From: UBA2779 sp965232615
GTDB taxonomy: Bacteria > Spirochaetota > Spirochaetia > DSM-2461
NCBI GenBank assembly: GCA_965232615.1
Contig: OZ246985.1
Coordinates: 1 to 64,000, forward strand
Direction: 5' to 3'
Length of the DNA stretch: 64,000 nucleotides
Shown: piece by piece, positions 52,358 through 60,976 of the stretch
Position numbering within the stretch: the first letter of the stretch is position 1
How the letters are laid out: each line of letters begins with the position of its first letter
Translations under genes and position numbers: made by a program
Notes under the pieces: model-generated
What the model was told of the DNA's origin: nothing
Seen by the model: only the letters and a program-made list of their open reading frames with translations
Database searches by the model: none

Positions 52358-53776
52358 GTGGCCAGGATCAAAAACAATTCTTACCTATGCGCATCCTGTG
52401 GTCATCATGAAGCTAAATGGCTCGGACACTGTCCCTCCTGTGGGGAATGGAATACCTTTAAGAGTGTAAAACTAAAGCCAGATTCACATCAGAATCGGCA
52501 AAAATCAACAGCATTTAATCACATGGAAGATTCTGAACCGAAACTTCTGTCAACGATAGACCCGGCTCCTCCGGAACGCTATCCAACAAAAATTGCAGAA
52601 CTCGACCGAGTTCTTGGCGGCGGTCTATCTCCAGGAACTTCAGTTCTTCTCGGAGGAGAGCCGGGGATTGGCAAATCGACTCTGATGCTTCAGGTCGCGA
52701 CTGCGTTGCCGGGAACAGGTCTCTATGTATCGGGTGAAGAATCAAAAGAGCAGCTAAAAACCCGTGCAGACAGGCTGAAACTCAAGCAGAATACACTGGC
52801 CATTCTCTGTCAGACTGATCTTGACTCCCTTATGGACACCCTGAACCAGGTCATGCCAGCCTATGTCGTCGTGGATTCCATACAAACTCTGGTATCAGCT
52901 GATGCCGGTTCCATCCCGGGAACACCGAACCAGCTCAAAATTGCAGGGTACCGGCTCACAACATGGGCTAAATCCCACAATATTCCATTATTTCTCATCG
53001 CCCATGTAACCAAGGAAGGCATCATTGCCGGTCCCAAAGTGATTGAGCATCTGGTGGATACCGTACTGTATTTTGACCATTCTTCGGGTGACCTCCGAAT
53101 TCTTCGGGCCTCGAAAAATCGCATGGGATCTGTTGATGAGGCAGGATTCTTCCGCATGAATGCCAGCGGACTGGAACCGATAAACGATCCATCAGATCTC
53201 TTCCTTGAACACAGACAGGCCGGTCCACCGATTGGAAGCTCCGTTACGGCGGTATACGAAGGTTCCCGTATCCTTCTTGTGGAGATACAGGCATTGGTGG
53301 TGCCTTCAAAAGTTTCGGGAGGCCGGGTGTACTCAGACAGGATTGATGCGGCTCGTGTCAGCCGTGTCGCCGCAGTACTCGAACGCCATGCAAGTTTGCG
53401 GCTTTCGGACCAGGATATTTACATCAACGTTGCCGGGGGATTGAAGATCAATGATACTGGTGCAGATTTAGCTCTTGCACTTGCCCTGGCTTCCGCCCGG
53501 GGAGAGAGGGCATTACCTGAAAAACTTGCCGTTTTTGGAGAACTAACCCTGGCTGGTGAGATCCGTACCGTTCCCCATCTACGGCGCCGTATAAAGACTG
53601 CTGTAGATTCGGGACTGGAAAATTGGCTTGCAGCAGGAGGAAAAGTGGATGAGTCATCGGGAAACGGACAATCTATCAATTCAGTTCGCGAAGCGGTTGC
53701 CTGGGCTTTATCATTGACCGGCTCGGGCAAAGTCATGAATCCATCGAAGCTCAATATCCAGGTCTCCAGAACCTGA
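52358..53776 (+). CDS. radA: DNA repair protein RadA
   Basis: A 472-residue protein. The N-terminal zinc finger is CASCGHHEAKWLGHCPSCGE, Walker A is GGEPGIGKSTLML, the RadA signature KNRFG is present as KNRMG, and a Lon-type C-terminal domain has AGGLKINDTGADLALALAL. RadA promotes branch migration in recombination. The start is GTG at 52358, directly after the stop of the FKBP gene. Its 3' end overlaps the convergent beta-barrel-like gene by 66 bp, long for two real genes, but both reading frames look genuine. Confidence 0.94.
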   Translation: MARIKNNSYLCASCGHHEAKWLGHCPSCGEWNTFKSVKLKPDSHQNRQKSTAFNHMEDSEPKLLSTIDPAPPERYPTKIAELDRVLGGGLSPGTSVLLGGEPGIGKSTLMLQVATALPGTGLYVSGEESKEQLKTRADRLKLKQNTLAILCQTDLDSLMDTLNQVMPAYVVVDSIQTLVSADAGSIPGTPNQLKIAGYRLTTWAKSHNIPLFLIAHVTKEGIIAGPKVIEHLVDTVLYFDHSSGDLRILRASKNRMGSVDEAGFFRMNASGLEPINDPSDLFLEHRQAGPPIGSSVTAVYEGSRILLVEIQALVVPSKVSGGRVYSDRIDAARVSRVAAVLERHASLRLSDQDIYINVAGGLKINDTGADLALALALASARGERALPEKLAVFGELTLAGEIRTVPHLRRRIKTAVDSGLENWLAAGGKVDESSGNGQSINSVREAVAWALSLTGSGKVMNPSKLNIQVSRT

Positions 53777-55021
53777 AGGCCCGCCACTCCAATCCCGTGG
53801 GATGTCAGCAACTGTTCCTTTTAGCATGAGTTTCCCCCGGGTGTAGCGTATGGTCAGGCTGATATGTCCATCCAGTAGTAGAGCGGCTTCCCTGTGAATG
53901 CTCATGGCTGCCGCTATGGAAAAAGTTTTGCTGATACCCCATACCCATCTGAGTGAAATCTTCCAGTTTCTGACAAAATCCCAATACCATTTCAATTCAA
54001 TTTCAGTGTCACCAGGCTCCCAGGTCATTGTACTCGTCAGCTTCGTTGGAACAGGTTCATGTGTAATGCCATTCCATTCAATACCACTGAGAAATTCAAT
54101 CGATGAAAACCTCCAGCCGATAGCCATTCTGCATGCCTCATCGCTGGCGGTTGATGAACGGTGATATGTCCACAAAGGAAGTTGAAATGCTGCGGTAAGC
54201 AGGAGACCTGTTTTTGGACTCAATTTTCCATCCCAGGCAACACCAACTGGAATCCCGGGAAGTTTTCCCTCCGCATTGCGAAAGTATTCTGTTGCCCATG
54301 TCCCTCTTAATCGTGTTTTCCAGGGTCCTGTCGACAAACCCATGGCAATGGCAATGAGAACGCCGGGATTTATATTCACCCCGGTTGAGACAATTTTGGT
54401 CAGGCTGCCAGTCCAGATACCCTTCTCCAACCGATTCTTCATGGCATAAGTAGAGAAGACACCTCCGGAGGAATTGACCTCATCTGGATACCAGTCATCT
54501 TCCACTTCTGCTGAATTTAACAGACCGACCGTCCAGAGAAGATCCATATCCCATAGATCTGTACTGACAGGAGTTATCCAGAATATACCCGTATCCAAAT
54601 TGGGCCGCCGCTCCCATCCCACTCCTGCCCGGCCCTGCCAGGGAGAAAGAATAATACCGACACGGGAATCTGAGAAAGAGCGTAAATCGGCATTATAAAA
54701 AGTTCTTTCTGTTAAACGGGCAAGTGCATCATATTCAGGATTGCGCACTTCCGCTGCCAACCCGGCATCACTGAGATGTCCCAGAGTAAGAAGGGAGGAA
54801 TTGAACCCAATCATACCCTGGAATTCGGAATTCGGATCCATTTGTCCTGCAGCTCCAATGGAAAAATGTTTGAAATTCATAATTCCATACCCCTGCCATC
54901 GCCTACTGCCATCGTATGCCATTGAAGAATCAGTGCTGAAATTTTCCCTGCCGGAAACTCTGGATGGAAGAAAAATTAATACCAGAAAGAATAGAATAAA
55001 CACATATCGAACCTGTTCCAT
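53711..55021 (-). CDS. Predicted exported, beta-rich outer-membrane-type protein
   Basis: A 436-residue protein with a signal peptide (VRYVFILFFLVLIFLPSRVS) and a mature part made of alternating hydrophobic/polar stretches rich in W, G and Y, for example WQGYGIMNFKHFSIGAAGQM, GAGWE-like GVGWERRPNLDTGIFW and IELKWYWDFVRNWKISLRWV. This is typical of a membrane beta-barrel. I recognise no named family. The last 22 codons overlap the end of radA on the other strand. It is divergent from ackA. Confidence 0.55.
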   Translation of the reverse strand: MEQVRYVFILFFLVLIFLPSRVSGRENFSTDSSMAYDGSRRWQGYGIMNFKHFSIGAAGQMDPNSEFQGMIGFNSSLLTLGHLSDAGLAAEVRNPEYDALARLTERTFYNADLRSFSDSRVGIILSPWQGRAGVGWERRPNLDTGIFWITPVSTDLWDMDLLWTVGLLNSAEVEDDWYPDEVNSSGGVFSTYAMKNRLEKGIWTGSLTKIVSTGVNINPGVLIAIAMGLSTGPWKTRLRGTWATEYFRNAEGKLPGIPVGVAWDGKLSPKTGLLLTAAFQLPLWTYHRSSTASDEACRMAIGWRFSSIEFLSGIEWNGITHEPVPTKLTSTMTWEPGDTEIELKWYWDFVRNWKISLRWVWGISKTFSIAAAMSIHREAALLLDGHISLTIRYTRGKLMLKGTVADIPRDWSGGPSGSGDLDIELRWIHDFARAGQ

Positions 55022-55065
55022 ATTATTTATAACCTGTTCAACGCTTCTTTATTTGCAGGATTTCC

Positions 55066-55110
55066 TTGAGAATGAAAAAAAAAGAGTGTAATATACTCAA
55101 GGGTACCTCT
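55066..55110 (+). promoter_or_regulatory. Candidate ackA promoter next to a partial inverted-repeat end
   Basis: TTGAGA at 55066-55071, a 17-bp spacer and TAATAT at 55089-55094. GGGTACCTCT at 55101-55110, an end of the small inverted-repeat family, follows immediately without a matching second end. Confidence 0.45.
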
Positions 55111-55187
55111 ATGAATGGCATTCTCAGAATCCAGGAAGAAACTTTTTCAATGGAGTGGTGCCTTAATATCCAACTCGGAGGGTTGTA

Positions 55188-56528
55188 ATGATAATCCTTA
55201 CACTCAACAGCGGCAGTTCGTCAGCAAAATATCAGGTTTACGACTGGGAGCAAAAAAGCATACTCAGCGTCGGTATCATAGAGCGTATTGGGCAGAGTCG
55301 ATCAACATTGGAACACCTTACTCCCGGCAGGGAAAAACTGGAAGGAGAACGGCCCTGTCCAGATCACAAAGCAGCATTTGAATGGATCATAAGAACTCTG
55401 GTTGATTCAGAATACGGATGCATGACAGATATGAATGTTATAAAAGCTGTTGGTCACCGTGTTGTTCATGGTGGAGAGGCTTTTTCGAAATCCGCTCTGA
55501 TTGATGATAAGGTACTGACTGACCTTGAGGCTTGTTCTTCTCTGGCTCCACTTCACAATCCAGCAAATATCACAGGAATTCGAGCCGCCCAGGAAATACT
55601 TCCCAACATCTCCCACTGCGCAATACTGGATACGGCCTGGCACCAGACCATGCCCGAAACAAGTTACATGTATGCCCTGCCATATCAGTGGTACAAGGAT
55701 TACAAAGTCAGACGGTATGGTTTTCATGGCACCAGTTACATTTATACGGCAAAGCGGGCAGCGGCACTTCTGGGAAAGGATCCCTTTGATACCAATCTTA
55801 TCATTGCTCACATCGGAAATGGTGCATCAATATGTGCCGTGAAAAAAGGATTGAGTTATGACACATCAATGGGCATGACTCCTCTGGAAGGATTGATGAT
55901 GGGAACACGATCCGGGGATATTGACCCTGCTATTGTTATCCACATGATGAATACAGCGGGTATAAATTCTGATGAGATGAATGACATACTCAACAAGAAA
56001 AGTGGAGTTCTCGGCGTTTCTGAGAAGTTCATTGACAGACGTGATATATTCACTCAAGCCGAAGCTGGAAATGAACGCTGTAAAACAACTCTCAACATGG
56101 AGTGTTATCGTATCAAGAAATACATCGGTTCATACTATGCGGCCCTCAGCCGCCTTGATGCCGTAGTTTTTACTGCTGGTGTTGGTGAGATGAACCCCAT
56201 ATACAGATGGAAAACCCTTCATGGGCTTTCATCCATGGGAATTAAAATTGATAAGAAAAAGAATCTGATGTCACGGACACGCAATGCGGAAACCTGTATT
56301 TCAACAGATGATTCACCGGTCAAAGTATTTGTGATACCCACTGATGAAGAGTTGGTTATGACCGAGGATACTCATGCCCTGGTGAACAACCGCTACGATG
56401 TGCACTCCAGTTTTCACTACTCTTTTCAGGATTCTGGCTACAGAAACAAAGCACGGGATGAAGTCTTCAAGGCAGAACTTGCAGAAAATCCGGATCTAAA
56501 AACTATTCTGGCCAAAGCTCCTGATTAG
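55188..56528 (+). CDS. ackA: Acetate kinase
   Basis: A 446-residue protein starting at ATG 55188 (MIILTLNSGSSSAKYQVYD) after GGAGGGTTGTA. ASKHA motifs present: GHRVVHGGE (catalytic Arg), HNPANI, RRYGFHGTSYIY, IIAHIGNGASICA and VVFTAGVGEMNP. It makes ATP from acetyl phosphate, the last step of acetate fermentation. It is about 45 residues longer than usual, with a C-terminal tail (DVHSSFHYSFQDSGYRNKAR) whose role is unknown. pta is not adjacent. Its stop overlaps the convergent DJ-1 gene by 4 bp. Confidence 0.94.
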   Translation: MIILTLNSGSSSAKYQVYDWEQKSILSVGIIERIGQSRSTLEHLTPGREKLEGERPCPDHKAAFEWIIRTLVDSEYGCMTDMNVIKAVGHRVVHGGEAFSKSALIDDKVLTDLEACSSLAPLHNPANITGIRAAQEILPNISHCAILDTAWHQTMPETSYMYALPYQWYKDYKVRRYGFHGTSYIYTAKRAAALLGKDPFDTNLIIAHIGNGASICAVKKGLSYDTSMGMTPLEGLMMGTRSGDIDPAIVIHMMNTAGINSDEMNDILNKKSGVLGVSEKFIDRRDIFTQAEAGNERCKTTLNMECYRIKKYIGSYYAALSRLDAVVFTAGVGEMNPIYRWKTLHGLSSMGIKIDKKKNLMSRTRNAETCISTDDSPVKVFVIPTDEELVMTEDTHALVNNRYDVHSSFHYSFQDSGYRNKARDEVFKAELAENPDLKTILAKAPD

Positions 56529-57082
56529 ACCGGTTTAAGAAGAACATTCCTGCCAACGAGATCAGCTGCGGCGTCACCAACAAGATAACGGATCAGTTCA
56601 ATGGAGAACTCCCCCGCGCACCCAGGACTCCGACTTGTGATAAGATTCCCATCAATCACAACCCGGTCAGTTGAAAAGGAACCATCATTCACCTGTTCTT
56701 CATATCCCGGATAGCATGTATAGCGGCGGTTTTTCAGTAAGCCGAATCGTCCAAGAACCACAGCAGGAGCCGCACAAATTGCAGCAACCAGACCTCCTTT
56801 CTGCATGATTGTCTTGCATAGATTCTCAACTGTGCTCGACTGCGAAAGATTTTCTGCACCCGGCATGCCTCCGGGCAGAATTACGGCATCCAGTTTTTCC
56901 GGAAGATCCTCCACTCCAACATCCGCAACAACTTTGAGATTCTGTGCCCCAACAGGAGTTTTAGTGCCCACTCCCGCAAGAATTACCTCAACATCTGCTC
57001 TGCGAAGATAATCGATAGGTGTTATTGCTTCAACTTCTTCAAAACCATCTGACAGCATAATGACTGCTTTTACTTGCTTCAT
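56525..57082 (-). CDS. DJ-1/PfpI family protein (YajL/ThiJ-like)
   Basis: A 185-residue protein from ATG 57082 (MKQVKAVIMLSDGFEEVEA), preceded by GGAGG. The conserved Glu is in DGFEEVE and the nucleophilic Cys is in AAICAAPAVVLG. LPGGMPGAENL is the usual N-terminal half motif. Members act as redox chaperones or protein deglycases; exact activity cannot be read. It is divergent from yfiH with a 26-bp gap. Confidence 0.88.
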   Translation of the reverse strand: MKQVKAVIMLSDGFEEVEAITPIDYLRRADVEVILAGVGTKTPVGAQNLKVVADVGVEDLPEKLDAVILPGGMPGAENLSQSSTVENLCKTIMQKGGLVAAICAAPAVVLGRFGLLKNRRYTCYPGYEEQVNDGSFSTDRVVIDGNLITSRSPGCAGEFSIELIRYLVGDAAADLVGRNVLLKPV

Positions 57083-57108
57083 TTTCTCCTCCAGTATAAG
57101 TATATAGC

Positions 57109-57939
57109 ATGGATGGAATGAGTAAAGATCAACAGGGGAGAATCTGCTTCTACAAATGGAATGCTTTTGAGCCATGGGAACACTGCCTTACGGCCAGATT
57201 AACCACCAGGAACGGAGGATATAGTCCTCCTCCCATGGCAACCCTCAATCTTGGACAGAATGTTAATGACAGTCACTATGAGCACAATAGGGATCTTGTT
57301 GCCAGTGCATTGGGATTTCCACAAGCTTCCTGGGCCGTGGGGAACCAGGTTCATGGCGTGAGAATTGCCACGTTGTCTGGAGATGAGAAACCTCCCTACA
57401 ACTCCTGTGATGCAATCTTGATCGATAAATACAGCCGCATCACCGGTGTGTTGCTGGCAGATTGTCATCCTATACTGATCTACGACCCAGTACGGCATAT
57501 TGCCGGGATCGCACATGCAGGCTGGAGAGGAACACTTGCCGGGATTGCGGGAATTCTGGTTGAGAAGATGATAAGCCATGGAAGCAATCGAACAGACTTA
57601 ACAGCGGTCTCAGGTCCTGGTATCGATTCCTGCTGCTATACAGTGGGAAAGGAAGTAGCATCCATGTTCAGGGATAAATTCGGTGATGAAGGAAAATTTC
57701 TCCGTCATAGCAGGGTGGATAACAGTGTATGGCATCTAAGTCTGGAAAAAGTCAATGCCCATATTCTCCAGGAATCGGGAATACCCGGGAATAAAATTCA
57801 TCGCAGTCGATTATGTACAGCATGCAATAATAATGACTTCTTTTCCTATCGCAGAGAAAATGGAGATACAGGAAGGCAGGCAGCAGTTATCGTACTTCAT
57901 TTTCCTAAAAGACGGCCTAACAAGTCTTTTTTCTTCTGA
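57109..57939 (+). CDS. Laccase-domain (YfiH-type) purine nucleosidase-like protein
   Basis: A 276-residue protein with the zinc site residues of the multicopper polyphenol oxidase-like family: GNQVHGVRI (His), LLADCHPILIYD (Cys) and GIAHAGWRGT (His). Bacterial relatives cleave adenosine and other purine nucleosides. Start at ATG 57109; ATG 57118 is an alternative. Its 3' end overlaps the convergent helicase gene by 43 bp. Confidence 0.85.
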   Translation: MDGMSKDQQGRICFYKWNAFEPWEHCLTARLTTRNGGYSPPPMATLNLGQNVNDSHYEHNRDLVASALGFPQASWAVGNQVHGVRIATLSGDEKPPYNSCDAILIDKYSRITGVLLADCHPILIYDPVRHIAGIAHAGWRGTLAGIAGILVEKMISHGSNRTDLTAVSGPGIDSCCYTVGKEVASMFRDKFGDEGKFLRHSRVDNSVWHLSLEKVNAHILQESGIPGNKIHRSRLCTACNNNDFFSYRRENGDTGRQAAVIVLHFPKRRPNKSFFF

Positions 57940-59527
57940 TTGGAGGATTTATTGGAATCCAGACTTCCCAGACTGAAATCGTCTCCATATTTCTTTCGAT
58001 AGTATTCCAGCCGTTTATCAATGCTTGTTTTTGAATCTATGCGATTAGCACCTGTTTCGGATATAGTCGCCCCGGGTGGTGCTTTCCTCTGCTTATTTTC
58101 TGTTCGCGGCTTTCTGTCTTTACTTGATTTTTGCTTTCCACGATTCCTTCGCGGTCTTTGCTCTTGATTATCTGCTGATTTTGTGTCAAGCAGAAGGTCT
58201 TCCAGTTTTCCACCAGCAACAGAGGAAACAGTCGATTGCACACGTGATGCACCAGGATCCAGGAATTTCATGCCCTTCCGAGGCTGTTTACGGGGAGACC
58301 GATTTCCAGTTTTTTTTGAATTGCCGTCAATTCCCCTGTAACGATCTCTTCGAGCATAATGTGTGTTTGCACTTTCATCCTTCAAGTACAGGGATTCATC
58401 CGCCCACTTAACAGGTATTTTATTGCCCAGAAGTTTTTCAATAGGTCCTAAACCATAAATATACTCTTCACAAGCCATGGTAATTGTTTTTCCTTTTTTC
58501 CTGCGCGAGCTGTACGGCCTATTCGGTGAATGTAGCTTTCTGCATCAAGAGGCAAATCGTAATTGATAACCATTTCAAGTTCATCAATGTGCAAACCCCG
58601 GGAGGCAACGTCAGTGGAAACAAGAAATCTATGATGACCTTTCTTCACGCCATCAATAATTTTCATTCTCTGCTTCTGAGGTAAATCCCCCATGAGTGAT
58701 GTTACTTCGTAACCATTCACCTTCAACCGCTTGGCAACTTCCCATGCACTATGTCTGGTATTAGTAAATATTACAGCATTTTCGGGATTATTCTTTTTCA
58801 TTATCCCAAGAAGCAGCTGCATCTTCTCATTCTTGCTGACATGATAGATTTCCTGGGTAACTGTATCGACTGTTGTTTTTTCCGGATCAATAATGATTTC
58901 ACCGGGATTCTTCATGTATTCCCAGGCAAGATTTCCAACCCTGGAATTGAGAGTTGCACTAAAAAGCAGAGTACGGCGTTCCGTGGAAGGCCTCATTCTC
59001 CCAATAATGCGTTTGAGGTCTGGTAAAAAACCCATATCGAAAAGCCGGTCAGCTTCATCAATCACCAGAAACCCATACTCTTTGAAATCTATTACCTTTC
59101 TATTGCTAAAGTCTATCAGACGGCCTGGAGTACCAATAAGTATATCCAATCCCTTATTAAGCATGGCTTCCTGAGATTTGAACCCCATGCCACCAAATAC
59201 AGCCCCTATGCGTAAATCCAGGTATTTCCCGAGAAGATTACACTCACGTTCAATTTGAACAGCTAATTCCCGGGTTGGAACAATAATCAGAGATTTTTCA
59301 TTTTTAAAAGATTCTTCATTCGTGATAAGTTGAAAAATCCCAAGACAGAAAGCTGCGGTTTTACCCGTTCCAGTTTGTGATTGTGCATAAACATCCCTAT
59401 GCTCATTAATGAGAAACTTGAAACACTCCGCTTGAACAGGCATGGGTGTTACAAAACCAGCCTCATCAATTCCTTTCTGGATTCGCTCATCGAATCCAAA
59501 TTCTTTGAAAGTCATATTAATATTCAA
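57897..59527 (-). CDS. DEAD-box RNA helicase in two frames joined by a -1 shift
   Basis: The first frame (59527-58448) holds a complete helicase core: Q motif TPMPVQAECF, Walker A AQSQTGTGKTAAF, DEAD as VIDEADRLFDMG, SAT as LLFSATLN and motif VI HRIGRTARAGKK. It then runs into KEKQLPWLVKSIFMV and stops. The second frame (58478-57897) continues the normal product: GKTITMACEEYIYGLGPIEK, a linker and a basic RNA-binding tail. The two join at A AAA AAG at 58499-58493, in phase for a -1 slip (zero frame GGA AAA AAG), giving about 543 residues. Without the slip a short core-only form of 359 residues is made. A base missing from the A-run in the assembly is the alternative. Confidence 0.8.
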
Positions 59528-59784
59528 TCCTCAATGGTTTGAAGGCGTAATAATCGCTCGGAAACAGACAGCTCTTACTGACCTTGATACAAGTAGTGGA
59601 AGTGGTCGGATTCATTCCAAATTTTAAGCTATTATCATGGAACAGATTGTCAAATCCTTGCTTTTTGTATGATTAAATCATACTATGTATGCATATTAAT
59701 TGATATTGATAGAAGAATCAATGCAGATTTCTTATTTATCTGCTAAAAAGAACAACGGAATACCACTTCGGGAGATTGTATTTG

Positions 59785-60624
59785 ATGCCAGATCATTTTT
59801 TGAGTAAGAAGCAATTCAGCCTGAGAGCCACCACAGGAAAGTTTTTCTCACGGCAGAATAGATTCAAATACCTGCCCAATTACCAAAAAGACATACTTTC
59901 ACGAAGTATGAAATCAATAAAGCAGCCAGAATCAATTCCATCACTATTGAAGTGGGATATTTCAGTTACACATGTATCGTCAACTATTCAGATCACCGTA
60001 TTTGATGATATCTTCAGGAAAGATAGACAGGCCTGTCAGTATTTCTTCCTCCTGGAATCCAGCAATAACAATCTAGAATCCATGATACATACTCATGTAG
60101 TCCGTCGAGAACTGATCAACCTTGATAAAGGCTCATTTAATCTTGATCAAATCATACGACATGTTAATGGAGAGGCTCTTTCTGCAGCACAAATAGCCAG
60201 GAACAAAATCACAGGTATCACAGGTATGATTAGCAGCGATACAATCAATCTACTCCCCCTCCACAAACCAGGATTCCTGTTGAAACGTAAACAATCCTGT
60301 CAAGTTTTATCACTCAAGGATCTTGGGTACATAAAAATCAATCCCAGGATAGGAGGAGCGAATTTTGACACATCAGACCTGCATACTCTGGAATTAACAA
60401 TGAACAGCGGAGATATAGTTGCCATATACAGTGATTCTCTCACAAGTATGAAAGGTACAGAAGGAGATAATTGGGGAACAGCTTCAATAGCAAACATACT
60501 GACTGATTCTTATAAATCTTCTGCAAAGAATATTTTGACAAGAATTATCAACTGTGCTGAGTCTTTCACTGGTCTGGAAGAAATAGCTGAACCACTTCAA
60601 ATCGTAGTAATACGGCGGCGTTAG
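59785..60624 (+). CDS. SpoIIE/PP2C-like domain protein with degenerate active site
   Basis: About 279 residues from ATG 59785, with GGGAGA upstream. The C-terminal half follows the SpoIIE/RsbU phosphatase pattern: LELTMNSGDIVAIYSDSLTS and DNWGTASIANILTD. The usual YTDGLTE reads YSDSLTS and the final metal Asp-Asp-Ile segment reads EPLQIVVI, so metal ligands appear lost. The N-terminal half (about 1-120) is poorly defined. It may act as a binding or sensing pseudophosphatase. Start at the in-frame TTG 59776 is less likely. Confidence 0.5.
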   Translation: MPDHFLSKKQFSLRATTGKFFSRQNRFKYLPNYQKDILSRSMKSIKQPESIPSLLKWDISVTHVSSTIQITVFDDIFRKDRQACQYFFLLESSNNNLESMIHTHVVRRELINLDKGSFNLDQIIRHVNGEALSAAQIARNKITGITGMISSDTINLLPLHKPGFLLKRKQSCQVLSLKDLGYIKINPRIGGANFDTSDLHTLELTMNSGDIVAIYSDSLTSMKGTEGDNWGTASIANILTDSYKSSAKNILTRIINCAESFTGLEEIAEPLQIVVIRRR

Positions 60625-60630
60625 ATTCTT

Positions 60631-60657
60631 ATGATCCCTGCGCCAATTCGGGATCAT
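60631..60657 (+). terminator. Stem-loop after the SpoIIE-like gene
   Basis: ATGATCCC, loop TGCGCCAATTC, GGGATCAT followed by TCTTC: an 8-bp stem 6 bp after the stop, without a strong T-run. A weak terminator candidate. Confidence 0.4.
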
Positions 60658-60741
60658 TCTTCACCAGAGTCGCATTTCTCAAGGTAATGACATTGACATA
60701 CCAGCAGGGATTCATTACACTCATCAGGCCTTAAATGGTAT

Positions 60742-60815
60742 CGGGCTGTAGCGCAGGGGTTCAGCGTACATGTCTGGGGGACATGGGGTCGGCGGTTCAA
60801 ATCCGCCCAGCCCGA
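60742..60815 (+). tRNA. tRNA-Pro (anticodon GGG)
   Basis: A full cloverleaf of 74 bases: acceptor CGGGCTG/CAGCCCG, D-stem GCGC/GCGT, anticodon stem CATGT/ACATG with loop CTGGGGG and anticodon GGG, variable GGGTC, T-arm GGCGG-TTCAAAT-CCGCC, discriminator A. CCA is not encoded (CGA follows). C1-G72 and A73 are typical proline identity features. It decodes CCC and CCU. It stands alone just ahead of the restriction-modification operon. Confidence 0.95.
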
Positions 60816-60922
60816 CGATATATATCAAGGGTACCTCACACTGGCATTTAGAGTCAGAATATTGCAGAACAGGATTTCAGACAACTCTTACAGGGAGATT
60901 TAGCATAGATGGTAGCTTGACT

Positions 60923-60967
60923 CCATGGGAATAATTATATACCTATGGTATATAATTATTCCCATGG
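60923..60967. promoter_or_regulatory. 45-bp perfect palindrome, probable methylase operator/promoter
   Basis: Two 21-bp arms (60923-60943 and 60947-60967) are perfect reverse complements around TAT. They begin and end with CCATGG and contain TATAAT at 60951-60956, a likely -10 box. The palindrome ends 10 bp before the GTG of the methylase gene. The methylase has an N-terminal ribbon-helix-helix-like domain, so binding here to control its own gene is a natural prediction. M.EcoRII and M.SsoII are known to repress their own promoters. Confidence 0.75.
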
Positions 60968-60976
60968 ATTATTTGA

